Shown here: in pieces, positions 22,233 to 34,400 of the stretch
Numbering within the stretch: position 1 is the first letter of the stretch
Layout of the letters: the number at the start of each line of letters is the position of its first letter
Assembly: GCA_037157565.1 (NCBI GenBank)
Contig: JAZHRO010000013.1
Span: forward strand, 112,730,001-112,794,000
Direction of reading: 5' to 3'
Source: Thalassia testudinum
Lineage: Eukaryota > Streptophyta > Magnoliopsida > Alismatales > Hydrocharitaceae
Length of the DNA: 64,000 nucleotides
Made by a program: the position numbers and the translations under genes
Notes under the pieces: generated by a model
Told to the model about the DNA's origin: nothing
The model's input: only the letters and a program-made list of their open reading frames with translations
Database searches by the model: none

Positions 22233-22254
22233 GATGGTGCCACGTGGCACCATC
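22233..22254. promoter_or_regulatory. 22-bp perfect palindrome centred on a G-box
   Basis: The arm GATGGTGCCAC is mirrored about CACGTG (22241-22246). CACGTG is the G-box bound by plant bZIP and bHLH factors. Similar palindromes occur in the U3 of most LTRs here. Confidence 0.8.
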
Positions 22255-22706
22255 TTGACCATTCATCTTCCCACCTCTGTAGTTGATGCTACAGGGCTCC
22301 GATTGAGCCAATTTTTGTGTTGTTGGACTACGATTGCTGAGCCGGATCTATCCGTGCAGTTCGATTTGACATCTGAGGTTTGGATCTCTGCTATCTAGAT
22401 CCTTGGCCTCTGATCTTCTATGGATTGTATGTGATGCTACGAAGGTCTGATCAAGATGATTTCGGAAGTGTTGGACTCCCATGATCGTCCTGGTCAGATC
22501 CGTACTATTGGATCTATCATCTGCAGCCTTGAATCATCTACAATTAATATTATCTCTCTTTTAGAGCATAAAACAACATTATTGTGTATAAAGATAACCA
22601 ATCATCTATGATGCAAATTATGATGCTGATGCAAGCGTTGTCCCTAAGTTAAGCTAAAATCTAAATTAATTTAGGTAGATTACGTCCTGTGATTGCTATG
22701 CAGTCA

Positions 22707-22719
22707 CACCCCCATGCCT
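22707..22719 (-). other. Polypurine tract of Z
   Basis: The minus strand reads AGGCATGGGGGTG directly before the LTR start. It follows GACTAGCAAG, as in E0. Confidence 0.85.
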
Positions 22720-24837
22720 GAATCTTGCTAGTCCTTAGCAAATGAAAGGCTAAATGCAAAGTGATCATAAATAACTAATTTCTGTCAAGAGTTTGACTAG
22801 AGATATTTTTCTTTTGGTTCATCCAAAACTTTAGAAATTTAGATAGTCGTGAAAGTGTAGTGTTGTAGCCTATGCAATGGATCCAAGTGAAAAGTCAATC
22901 CTCATCTAAAGCTCGCAGTTGACCCTTAGTAAAATTCTATTGGGATAGGCAAACTTCTCCTCTTGGATTATAAAATAATCTATAATTTCAACCCTAGCTT
23001 TTGGCTTAGGTAGAAGATATCTGAGTCACGTAGATTTGTATTTGGTGATTTATACACCTCTGGTGCTATACATAGACTAGTACTACAGAACTTACATTTC
23101 CAGACTTATTAAATAATTCAACTCAAAGAGAGGCGGTGAAACTATGCTCTCTTTAGTTCCTTTGTATTCATTTTCTCTCTTTCTTTTTTCTTTCTTTCTC
23201 TTTTTTTTCTTCTCTTTTCTTTTCATTTTGTCAATATATTTGGTGGCCTCTCATGGCATTAACACTTTCATTAAGTTCTGATAATCCTATGACTAAGTCA
23301 GAATTCATCAACCCGCAGTCAGAAATACAGAAAAATAGGTCAAGGATCTATTTGGTGGATTGTAAAGGGAATGGGCATTGTTACCTTAATGTGCTTGACA
23401 CAATACAATTAACACACTCTTTTTTTTCTATTTTTCTATATATTTTTTTTATATATATACATATATATATATTTTGCTTTTCTCTATTTTTTTTCTTTTT
23501 TTCATAAATTTATTTCTACCAACACAACGTACTATAGCACCCATGCACAATTTTATTCATGAGGCATTATTCGGGATTGAAGGTGTTCAAAAGGATATCG
23601 AGTGGGTTATTTGGTGAAAGTACTTATTGTCGGCACTAGGAAAGGAATGTATGCGATAACATATTTCTGACCTTGATGTTAATAACCTCCTTCAACCGAG
23701 GATTTCGTAAAGGATGATCGTAACCATCCACCTTAGTCCTAATTTTATTAGAACTAGCTCACTACATACTTGCCTTATTTGGTGGCTCTCCCAAAAATTC
23801 ACTTAAAGAATTTATACGTAGGAACCAAGAGCGATAACTATGCCTAACTCCAAGTATCATTATCCAATTACCCAGAAACTCAAATTCCTTATACTAGCCT
23901 TAGAACACCAATAGACTCTCTACTCCTACCTCGCACTTATTTGGTGGATCTACTAGAAGATGGTTTGTCTGACTCCTTAATTACTATCCAAGGGTTTAGG
24001 AGAAGAAGCATTGCTTCTTCTCGATAAACTAAAGATGTCTATTGGTCTTCACAGAGTATCCATTGCAAATTCTATGTGTAAGTGTGACAATGTACTGGAT
24101 TCTAAATTCAGGAATCAACTTAAGAATAAATTTCTAATAAGAACTTCTTGATAAAAATTCTTTATGGTGAATGCAATTTTTTTCTGACATAAAAATAAGA
24201 CATAAAATGTCCAACCCCCCATGCCTATTCGTTACAATGTCCTCATTGAAATGTATGCAGAAAAATTAAAATGTAATAAGCAAGAGGAGGGGATATCACC
24301 TGACTGAGCTTGTTAATCTAGGTCAGCTTGGTCAGTCAAAAATGAAAAATATCTGTATAAAATACTAGGTTGCCTCCTAGACAACACTAAGTTTAAAACC
24401 ATTTCTCGGACATAAACCCAAAAGAAATATGTATTTCAATATTGTGGGTCAAGAAAAGGAGTAATAATTGTTGCTGAAAGATTCAGGATTAATATAAAGA
24501 TATGTTCATGTGGTCCCGGAATAAGTGATCCACAAATACTGACCAACTGATGACGTAGTTCTACTCCGAAGAGTTTTTCTGATTAGAAAAATAGAATAGG
24601 GTTAGATAGATGAGGTTCTTGATGCAAAGCATGTTCATTATTCCAATTCCATAATTCAAGAAGAGGTGTTGGAGGGTCTAGATTGAAATGATGAATGAAA
24701 TTTAGATCTACTTCTGAATTAGAATCATAAGGATCCTCATAATGGTAATTGATGTCAAATCATGAATTCTCCAGGCTTCGGGTCATATGAGGATAAAGGA
24801 TGAGTTGTGTTGAATTCATCAAAATCCTCATTAGAAA
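22720..24837 (-). other. 3' noncoding region of Z
   Basis: No ORF of substance. On the minus strand it is A-rich before the polypurine tract (pyrimidine-rich on plus, about 23160-23235 and 23420-23520). The family motif CAATGAGGACATTGTAACG with GGCATGGGGGGTTGG lies at about 24211-24245. The coding remnant reaches almost to that motif, so RT, RNase H and integrase are absent rather than scattered. Confidence 0.7.
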
Positions 24838-27019
24838 TTACCTCTTCCTCAACAAAAACCATTTCGTCCTCAGAATCAAGCCATCCATTTGAACCAGTTG
24901 GATTATAAGGTCTTCCCTAGTCCATATTGAACTTCTTATTCTGAGGTTGTTTCTTCGTTTTCCTAGTTCATGTCCTATAGTCAATGTCTCGAACCCCCTC
25001 AAAATCCAATAATTCTCGAATTTTAGCATGGATATACTGAGGATTCTTTATGTCGTCGTCTAATTCATCATAATATACTCCCAATAGTTCCTCAATCCCA
25101 CGAATGTCATTTTTAATTTGATTATCTATGGGAGGTCATAGATCAGAAACAACCTCAAGTACATCACCTCCTTGCCTTTCTTGTTGATCTTGAGATCTGA
25201 CAGAATTCAAATCTTCATTAGTATGAATTGCCAAGACCTCCTCAATTGTTCCGATGGCCTCAATAGAACCACAATTCACTTTATTCTCTTGGGAAGCTTT
25301 AAAGATATTGAGTTGACAAGTTTTCCTTCTAGAAGTGATTTGCACATTCCCCATCTCACAGTTGATTAGGGCCTTGGATGTGGCCAAGAAAGGTCTTCCT
25401 AAGATTATCGAGGTGTGGTTCAAGTTTTCTAATGCCTCCATATCTAAAACTAAAAAGTCCACAAGGTACTCAAAATCCCTCACTTTTATAATCACATTTT
25501 GTAAGAGTCCCTTTGGAATCTTGGATGACCTATCAGCAAGCTAAAAGGTAACATCAGTGCGTTGCAAGGGACCTAAATCCAAGTCTTCATATAATTTCAT
25601 GGGGATTAGATTGATGGAGGCACCAAGGTCCAGTAAGGCTCATTTCAAGATAAAACCATCTCTCTCGCATGAAATTAAGGGGGGTCCTGGGATCTTTATT
25701 TTTAGGAGGGAGATTATTTAAGATGATGGCACTAGCTTGTTTAGAAACTATGACCCTTTTTGATGATTTGGACTGGCATTTCGGTGTGCAGAATTCCTTA
25801 AGAAATTTCACATATGCCAAGATGTTCTCAATGTCTTCAAAGAGTGGTATATTCACCTGGACCTGCTTTAAAATCTCAAGTCACTCGTTAGATTGATTGG
25901 TTTTCTTTTCCTTGGATTTGCTCAAGGCTTCAGGAAAAGGTGCTTGAGAGAAATCATGAGCATTCAAATCCTGAGTCTTGTTTTCTAGATTAGCTTGGTC
26001 TCCTAGATTAGATTTGGGCTCCTCAAGATCGTGGTAAGATTTTGTTGTAGAAGGATATGGATCTTGGATTTGTTTCCCACTTCTCAAGGTGATAGCAATT
26101 GCATAAGCATTAGGTTTGAAAGGGTGAGTTGGATTTTGCAAAATGGGTTGAGCTTGAGTTGGGTTGAGGTTAACAAAGCCAAGTGGGTGCTGGGGAGTCG
26201 ATTGAATTATGTATTCTTGTTGCTCCAGTGTGTTATCTTGGTTAACCCTATTGAAGTTCCTTGGGTTGGGGATGGGTTGGGATGGCAATATCCTGTGTTG
26301 TCTAGCATCAAGTAATTGGTCCAATCGTCCTGTCAAATCTATCCTCAATTGATCCATTTCTTCTTTATGTCTCAGATTCATTTCCCACATTTTTTTGAGG
26401 ACTAGACTCATATCAGAAGGTTGGGTTTCCTAAGTAGGTTGTGGGTGATATGTGTGCAGTTGTGTGTACCTGCTGGGTTGCCCATAAGTGTTAGGCTTAG
26501 TCAAGTTAGTTATGACTTGACCAGGTAATGTTAGGATGGTTGCACCATCTAGGGTTGTAAGTGTTCGAATAGGGATCATTTCTAGTGTATCCCTAGAGTG
26601 CATTCACATTCTCAGGATAATTAGGCATCGGGATGACTAATTCAGATTTGAGGGCATCAAGGTCCCTCCTTGGTACCCAGAAAGAGATGGGTCCAAGTAA
26701 AGTTGACTCATAGGTGGAGCCATGGTTATGTCATTAATATTATGCACTATTTCCTGACCTAGAGGGTTAGGGAGTTGGGTGTGGGTTAACAAAGAAACTC
26801 CTTGGGTAGGCAAGGGTTTTAGCTGGAATGTGTACCTAAGGAACTCCCGCCTTTCAGAAGGTTATCCAATTTCTTATCCAAACTCTCTACATTTTCCCAA
26901 TGAGTTCCACCTTGTCCAATCGTTGTGAAATTAGTTCTAAATCAATCATGATGCATCAGTCTGTCATGATGCCAACCCTACTTAGTAATCTACATCTGTA
27001 AGAGAGACATTGGATCAAG
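24838..27019 (-). pseudogene. Gag C-terminus and protease of Z
   Basis: Read on the minus strand. The gag tail contains NPRWCNHPN (about 26545), the usual end of an Athila-type Gag. The Gag-protease linker has TLRSGK and PFPEALSK (in 25881-26411). The protease region starts NIPLFEDIENILAYVKFLKE (25797-25856), followed by the aspartic protease active site D-L-G-A-S (25616-25630) and ILGRPFLAT (about 25393). A further acidic stretch runs to about 24838. It is broken by several stops and frameshifts. The Gag core seen in E4 (LRDKATHWY to RRCPHHEV) has no counterpart, and no polymerase follows. Z could not have moved alone. Confidence 0.85.
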
Positions 27020-27620
27020 ATTTTTGATGTAAACACATTTACACTACTTAAAATGTCTATTTATGCATGTTCTTAAGCATAAGATTGCATTTCATGATAT
27101 AAATATTGCATAACATGCATCATCTTGCATTTAGAGTAGTTTGAATAAAATGGAGGTTAATTGTCTCCTTTTATGTGCTTGGACAGGGAAAATATTTTAT
27201 CAGGGCCTCGGATCAAAGATCCAACCTTATGGATGTGATCAGGGCGACGATTGGAGTTCAACGACTCCAAGATCGCCCTAATCAGGCATCTGTAGCATCA
27301 GATAGTGACACGAGAATCCTAGAAGATCAAGGGCCAGGATGGTGTAAATTCGCACTTCAGATGATAAATCCGACCGCACGGATGAATTCGGATCGACGAT
27401 CGCAGCCCAACGACACAAAAATTGAGTCAATCCGACATCTGTGGCACCATCTACAACTTCCAGAAGATGGACAGCCAAGATAGTGCCACGTGGCGCCATC
27501 TCAGCCGCCCAAACGGCCGCTTGCATCTTGTGAAAGCCCTGCGCCCGATCACTCTCCGCCGTTGGATCTTAATCCAATGGCTGTGGGCGCTCGCATTTAA
27601 AAGCGTCCGCTTGACCATCT

Positions 27621-27692
27621 GCGCCCCAAAGAGTAGTGGTCGAGCACGTTATCGCGAGCGCGGGGCACGAGTTCGAGCCGTGGAGAGGGGCT
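27621..27692 (+). promoter_or_regulatory. tRNA-like module in U3 of E4 5' LTR
   Basis: The box-A-like AGAGTAGTGGTCGAG (27630-27644) and box-B-like GAGTTCGAGCC (27669-27679) lie at tRNA spacing. Flanking GCCCC (27623-27627) and GGGGC (27687-27691) could pair as part of an acceptor-like stem. Confidence 0.5.
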
Positions 27693-27937
27693 GGAAGGCG
27701 CGGCGATTAGGCACAAGTGGAGTGTCAGATGGAGATCGGACGGCCGCGCACGCCCGATAGCGTCGACGCGTGATTGTATGCGCAATCGGACGCGCAATCA
27801 GACGCGCGGGTGGGCGCGCATCGTAGCTGGTGCGGTTGCATCTTAAGCCGTCCGATCTCGCGATCGGACGGCTGAAAAGCGGCGAACGTGTGCAAGACAT
27901 TGAGCACGCGAGCAGGCCACGATGCCCACATCGGGGC

Positions 27938-27965
27938 TTTAGTGACGGATTTATCCGTCACTAAA
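27938..27965. promoter_or_regulatory. 28-nt inverted repeat upstream of the E4 TATA box
   Basis: Arms TTTAGTGACGGA and TCCGTCACTAAA around TTTA, about 70 bp before the TATA box. A partial third arm (CATCACTAAAG) follows here but not in the 3' LTR. Confidence 0.8.
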
Positions 27966-28035
27966 TCCATCACTAAAGACCCCTCTTTTATTATTTTGAA
28001 GTTGTAATGTCCATTTTGCCCCCACTCCTTGCAAC

Positions 28036-28044
28036 TATAAAAGG
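28036..28044 (+). promoter_or_regulatory. TATA box of E4 5' LTR
   Basis: TATAAAAGG followed by pyrimidine-rich DNA, the arrangement shared by B, W, D, G and F. Confidence 0.8.
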
Positions 28045-28680
28045 ATACCCCCTCCATACGAAATTCTCATCCCTTCTTTCTCCTCTCTACCCCTCCAAAG
28101 CTCAAAAGAAGCTTGTCCCACACCCGGGATGCTTCTTGCATGATAAAGTCCAATTTTCGTTCCCCTTCAGAAGTGGATCCCGCGACGAGGACGGCGTGCT
28201 GCTTCGTTCCCGTTCTTCTGCTTCGTCCTCCTTTATCCTGCTTCGTTCTCCTTCGTCCAGGCGTCGTCCCGTCCGGCTTGTCCTCCAAGCAATCGTCGTG
28301 GAGGATAACTTCTCTCTCCCATTCTTATTTACAGCTTTTCTAGTGTAGAATTTTCCTGCTTTATAGTGTAATTGATTTTCCGCATTGTAGTGTAACTTTT
28401 ATAAACAATTGAAATATTGAATGCATGTTCTCTTTCTCTCTCTCTCTCTTTCTTTTAGTCTGATAGCTCCATTGTAATTATATCACCTTACTTATCGAAA
28501 ATCCTAAAAAAAAATATAATTGCAAATATAGATCAACGTAGCCTCCCTGTGTTCGACCCGGAATTCTTTTCGGTATAAATTTTATTTGTTGAACACGAAT
28601 TCTTCGCTTTCGAACTACAACGACAGGTTTTCCAAAACCAAACACGTAAGCGTAGCGATTCGAAAAATCGTTCAACATTT

Positions 28681-28698
28681 TGGCGCCGTTGCCGGGGA
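28681..28698 (+). other. Primer-binding site of E4 (tRNA-Asp)
   Basis: TGGCGCCGTTGCCGGGGA, complementary to the 3' end of plant tRNA-Asp with its CCA, three bases (TTT) after the LTR. Confidence 0.95.
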
Positions 28699-30015
28699 GG
28701 CAACGATTTCCGATCTTTCCTTCGCATTTCTTGCACTTTATTTGTTTTCTAACTAGCTTTCTCTTGTGTCTATTGTTTTGCAGAGACCTCCATCAAGGAA
28801 TCAACAAGTGGTAGACTGGAGTAAAGTGTAGTTGAAGACAACTGTAAGTGCTCCCCCATTCTTTCCCCCTCCATAGATTCCATTTGCCACATTAAATCCA
28901 AATCCCAATTAACCTATGTGTTTGCATAAATCTTAGGAATAGTTTGGTTGTTTGGATTTCACTCACATTCATTCCACCCTCATCCATAAAAAAAAAAAAA
29001 CAAAAAGATAATCTTGTGGGGTAATTTTCAACAAACACACAACACACACCCACATTCAAGGCACTTGATCAACTTGATTTGTTTTCTACTCAATCGGGTT
29101 CTGATCTGTGGAACCGGTACACACAAAGCAACACATAACAGAGTAGAAATCATTCTAGGTTAATCATGTTTGAGTGCCTAACTTAGTGGTGCATTTGTGG
29201 CCAGTTGTTTGAGTTGTTTGGGCCGCACCACTTTATTTTAAAACCAACTCATCAAGTAGCTCCTCCTTAGGGTTTTCAATCTAGGTATATTCCAGGCACT
29301 CCACTTTCTTTCTGATTTTAAAGGAAAACAATCTTCACCTGTGTTTTACAACTTGGTTTGCCAAGAAACTTGATTGCAATTCACCTAATTTGAAACCCTA
29401 AAAACTACTTAAGCAAGATTTGAACATTAAAATTCATGCATTATCAATAATCTTGCTTGAAAACCCTGGTTGTGCACGCACTTACACAAATTTCAATCAA
29501 TCATTAAGGGCACAACCCATTGTAAGGGCCCATCACATTCCATAAGCGCCACAATCCCAGGCCTTAATCAAATTGAGTAGACGTTGGCCTTAAGGTTTGA
29601 TTCTCTCTTAAGGGCTTAGTCTGAGATTATTTTTTATTAACCTACTTATACTGATTAATCTGATGTCTAGCTAGGGGAGTAGCGTCAAACGACAGCGGCT
29701 GGGGGGTACACTAGGAACCAGAGGGGAAAGCCAAAGGAAGAACCTTCTCCCCAGTCCCTCCTTCTAACTGGTTGGATTAAACAGACATAAGTGGAGTAAA
29801 TCACTTATAGTCTTAAGGCTGGTTTTGGGAGTCAGTAGATCCTTAAGCTACCCCACTTAAGGACAGCCTTGTTTTGTTGTGCTGCAGGGTCCCTATCCCT
29901 AGCCCTTCCAACCTTCTCCTAGTTTATGCTGGGAAGACGGTCATTGAATCCCCGATTAGAAGGACCGTTAGAACATTCATGGAGGTGCAAGTTAGATTTT
30001 GGTCAATTTGATCCC
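28699..30015 (+). other. Leader of E4
   Basis: 1.3 kb untranslated leader, homologous to those of B/E1 and D. Its conserved blocks are GTGCACGCAC..ATTAAGGGCACAACCCAT (about 29469-29521), TGATGTCTAGCTAGGGGAG (29660-29678) and the paired stem at 29698-29755. No ORF. Confidence 0.8.
29698..29755 (+). promoter_or_regulatory. Conserved leader stem-loop of E4 (candidate packaging signal)
   Basis: CTGGGG (29699-29704) pairs with CCCCAG (29749-29754), with a flanking G-T. The inner hairpin GAAG-AAC-CTTC is as in the other two elements. Confidence 0.6.
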
Positions 30016-31427
30016 ATGGCCGAACAACAGCCTCCTCTGCTTGAAAATCCACAGGAAGAATTTAGAAGGCAGCTAGAACAAATGCAGAGAATGTAGGAAT
30101 GGTTCCAGAGAATGCAGGGCGCTCAGCCCTTGAAGGATTTTTATGATCCTTCAAATTACGGGGAACGTCCCGGCGTCCAGATTCCAGTCGGTGACGTAGA
30201 AATCAAGCCCCAGGTGTTAAGCCTGATTAAACATTATCATGGGCTTGGCTCCGAAGATCCGTTTCAGCACTTGGAAGATTTGACCACTTTGGTCCAGACC
30301 ACCAAGGCTCGAAATGTTAACGAGGAGCAAATGATCATGAGGCTCTTCCCCCACTCTCTTAGGGATAAAGCCACGCATTGGTATAGGACAATAGGAAGAC
30401 CAATTACAACTTGGAATGAGTTGAAATCAGCCTTTCTGAAGAAATTCTTCCCAGTCGGTCGTACCAATGCTTTGAGACGGGCAATCACTACCTTTAACCA
30501 GGGGCTGGGGGAGCAGTTTCATGTGGCCTGGGAGCGATTCCAGGACTTATTGCGGAGGTGTCCACACCACGAGGTGCCGAAATGGCAACTCATGCAGATC
30601 TTCTATCATGAGTTGAATGAGCAACTCAGAAACCATGTGGATGCTTCTTGCGGAGGCAATTTCCTCAATAAAGATGCAGATAGTGCACATGATTTATTTG
30701 AGGAAATGAGTGAGAATTCAATTAATCATGCCTCCATGGATACTTTTAACCGGTCCCAGCAACCCAAATCAAATGTCAATGAAGTCCATGACTCTCATTC
30801 ATTTGATATGGAATTGATTTGTAATAAACTTGATAAGGTGGACTTGGTTGCTAAAAGAATGGAAGAGTGGATGGCTGGCAATTCCATGAACAACTCTCAA
30901 TCCACTCAATCCCAAAATTTGGGATTCCATTCCTCACGAGCTCCTTCTAGACGGGAGTTCGTGAATCAACTCGATGCGACTCAACCTATGAGTCAGCATT
31001 TCTCGAAACCCCATGGGTTCCCAACTGGGGCCTTTGATCCCAGTTTTTCTCATCCTTCCCTTTCTTTCTCTCCATCCTCACCCTATGAGGATGTCTGTGC
31101 TGTACAAGAGAATGTTAGATCCAACCCCTAGTTGAATGCCTATAATCCAGGTAGGAGAAACCACCCTAACTTCTCTTGGAAAAATCTGGGGCAACAAACC
31201 CAATTTCCACCCAGCAACTATGCTCCGCAACGACTAATGGGTCAGGGTCAAGTATATACTCAGTTGCCTCCGAATCAGGTCAATCAGCTAGCTTGGAATG
31301 CCCGTCAACCCGCAGGGTAGGCTGATTTGAACTGTCAAATGGTAGAGATGCAAGGATCTATGCTCCAGCTTATGCAGCAAATGAAAAACTCGCTAGACAA
31401 CTTGCAATCCGGGCTCATTACTAACTC
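30016..31427 (+). pseudogene. gag: gag of E4
   Basis: Capsid-forming protein of the element. The start is taken at ATG 30016 (MAEQQPPL), since it is the first ATG in the gag frame after the leader. It is interrupted by TAG at 30094-30096, then open for 339 codons (30112-31131). The retrotransposon Gag core is clear: LRDKATHWYRTIG, ITTWNELKSAFLKKFFP, WERFQDLLRRCPHHEVPKWQ. The tail has RRNHPNFSWKN (about 31150-31183). Further TAG codons lie at 31129-31131 and 31318-31320, and a frameshift follows before 31428. No CCHC zinc knuckle is visible. It acts in the cytoplasm to package element RNA (family knowledge). Confidence 0.93.
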
Positions 31428-34400
31428 TTGTCGACCCGGATCTCTACCATCCCAACCCGTACCCAACCCGCAAACATTATAAATTCGAGCAACCAAGCCC
31501 AGGGGTACGAAAATCAGAGGGACCCGCACGCACATGCTCAGGTGGTTGTGCAGGGTTCCTCGTCTTCTTCTTCTGCTAATCAACAATTCATGGTCAATCA
31601 AGCCCCTCCAATCTTTCCTAACCCTCCCCAAGACCCAAATTCTTACGCTTCTGCAAATTCTGTCACTTTGAGGAGTGGTTAGAAGACTCAGGATCCACAA
31701 CCACACTATTCTGATCTTTTGAATCCTGAAGAATCTGAGGAGAGAGAGGATAATTCTAGAGGAGAAATCAAGGCTCAGGAACCTGATTCCAAAGATCTGA
31801 CTCATGTTCCTTTTCCTGAAGCCTTAGCCAAAGCAAAGAAGAAGAAGTCTGTTGATAGCAATGAGGAGCTTCTGAATTTATTTAAGAATGTTGAGATCAA
31901 TATTCCGCTCCTTGATGCTATCAAGCACATACCGGCTTACGCAAAATTTTTAAAGGAATTATGTACACAAAAGCGTAAGTCAAGAGAATCTATTTCGAGG
32001 AAGGTGGTACTCTCCGAGCAGGCTAGCTCTGTTATCCTGCACTACCTCCCTCAGAAAAAGAGAGATCCTGGTGCTCCTTTGATTTCTTGCATTATCGGAG
32101 ATTACACATTTGATAGAGCACTTTTGGATCTCGGTGCATCCATCAACCTAATTCTGACTTCTCTCTACGGGAAGTTTGGGTTAGGTGAACTTCGGCCAAC
32201 TTCAGTAACGCTACAGTTAGCAGATCGTTCGGTCACAAACCCGCGAGGCATTATTGAAGATGTTATAGTTAAGGTCAAGGATTTCTATTTTCCTGTAGAT
32301 TTCCTTGTCCTTGACATGGATGTACCAGATAATCTGAGGAACACGCCCATCATTCTGCGGTGTCCATTCCTGGCTACTGCAAAGGCCAACATTAATTGTG
32401 AAAGCGGTAGCATGGAAATCTCCTTTGAGGACCAACGAATGAAATTGGATATTTTTAAGGCGATCAACAAATTTGAGGATTGTGGATTTATTGAGGAACT
32501 TGATGAGGATAATGTTAATATTGAAACTTGTTTGACAGTTTCTTCAATTGACAGATTAAATTGATTAAGGTCCTAAAGGAACATAAGGAGGCAATTGGTT
32601 GGACCATTCATGACCTCAGGGGGATCGAGCCATCTTACTGTAATCATAGAATATTTTTGGAAGATGGATCCCGCCCTTCTCGCCAGATGCAGAGGAGATT
32701 GAATCCAAATATGCGAGAAGTGGTCAAAAAGGAAATCATCAAGTGGCTCGATGCAGGAATTATTTATCCAATCTCTGACAGTCCCTGGGTAAGTCCCGTT
32801 CAGATTGTTCCAAAGAAAGTCGGGATTACTGTTGTGACTAATGAGAGAGGTGAATCTGTCACACTCGTTCAGCTTCCTCTTGGAGAGTTTGTATTGATTA
32901 CAGGAAGCTGAACACAGCCACTAAAAAGGATCATTTTCCCCTACCCTTCATTGATCAAATCTTGGAAAAATTAGCTGGGCAGAAGTACTTCTCTTTTCTT
33001 GATGGCTACTCGGGATACAACCAAGTTCCTATCCATCCCGAGGATCAGGAAAAAACTACTTTCACCTGTCCCTACGGAACCTTTGCTTTTCGTAGGATGC
33101 CTTTTGGGTTACGCAATGCACCTGCGACTTTTCAAAGGTGTATGCTAGCCATATTTTCCAACATGGTGGGAGAGTTTTTGGAAGTCTTCATGGATGATTT
33201 CTCTATTTTCGGAGAATCATTTGACTCTTGCTTGGCTAATTTAGAAATGATTCTTAAGCGATGTCTCAAGACACGACTGGTCCTTAGCTGGGAAAAGAGT
33301 CATTTCATGACCCAAGAAGGCATCATTTTGGGTCATGTAATCTCTGAACGGGGAATTGAAATGGACAAAGCTAAGGTTGATGCTACCGCTAAACTTCCTC
33401 ATCCCACATCTGTTAAACAAATCAGATCATTTCTTGGCCATGTGGGATTTTATCGAAGATTCATCAAGGATTTCTCGAAGGTTGCTTGTCCTTTGAGCAA
33501 CCTTCTTGCCAAAGAAACGCCGTTTGTTTTTGACGAATCATGCCGAGAGGCATTTGATTTTCTGAAAACGGCAGTCACCTGTGCTCCAATTTTGCAACCA
33601 CCAATTTGGACAGCCCCTTTTGAGATCATGACCGACGCTTCTGATTACGCGGTCGGGGCTGTCCTGGGTCAGAAAATTGATCGAAAGCCCTCTGTCATTT
33701 ACTACGCTAGTAAAACTCTGGATGAAGCCCAGAGGAATTACACTGTTACTGAGAAGGAATTACTAGCTGTAGTATTTGCTTTGGAAAAATTCAGGCCTTA
33801 TCTCTTGGGGTCTCATGTTATTGTTTATACCAACCACTCGGCCTTGAGACATCTCTTGGCTAAAAAGGATGCTAAACCCCGGCTTATTCGTTGGATTCTT
33901 CTTCTTCAAGAATTTGATCTTGAAATCAAGGATAAAGCCGGGGTGCAAAATGTGGTAGCAGATCATTTGTCGAGACTCCTAGATGATTCTTCTTGTTCGG
34001 ACATTCCGATTGCTGACACCTTTCCGGATGAAACCATTCTTACAGTTTTAGGTGTCCACACCCCATGGTTTGCTGATATTGTTAACTATTTGGCCATTGG
34101 TCAAATCCCCCAGGATTGGACCAAGCAACAACGAGATAGACTCAAATCTGAGGCCAAATACTACTTTTAGGAGGACCCTGAACTGTATTGCATTGGTTCT
34201 GATCAGATTATTCGCTGATGCATACCGGAGAATGAATTCAACAATATATTCGAGTTCTGCCATGCATCTGTATGTGGTGGACATTTCTCCGGGAGAAAGA
34301 CGACTGCAAAAATCTTGCAATCTAGCTTCTATTGGCCGTCTTTATTCAAGGATGCCCAGGACTTCTCAAGGTCATGTTCTCGATGTTAGCCACTAGAGAA

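Larger units (their letters stand above)
21141..22706 (-). repeat. 3' LTR of Z (Z1)
   Basis: 1566 bp. On the minus strand it starts TGACTGCATAG and ends in CGCACA. A TATA-like TATTAAAAGG lies at about 21553-21562. It carries a perfect G-box palindrome and a tRNA-like module. Z2 at 40026 is the other copy, visibly diverged from it. Confidence 0.9.
27025..28677 (+). repeat. 5' LTR of E4
   Basis: 1653 bp. U3 carries the G-box CACGTG (27487-27492) in a palindromic setting, a tRNA-like module (27621-27692) and a 28-nt inverted repeat (27938-27965). The TATA box TATAAAAGG (28036-28044) and a CT run (about 28430-28452) follow. The spacing of TATA and CT-rich leader puts transcription start roughly at 28065-28075 (inferred). 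Confidence 0.95.

Noticed and set aside
28007..28348. 113-codon ORF repeated in both E4 LTRs (28007-28348 and 37717-38058)
   Set aside because: Present twice only because LTRs are duplicated. It starts upstream of the TATA box and shows no domain.
31335..31805. 156-codon ORF on the minus strand
   Set aside because: Antisense to the E4 gag/protease junction. A shadow of coding sequence.
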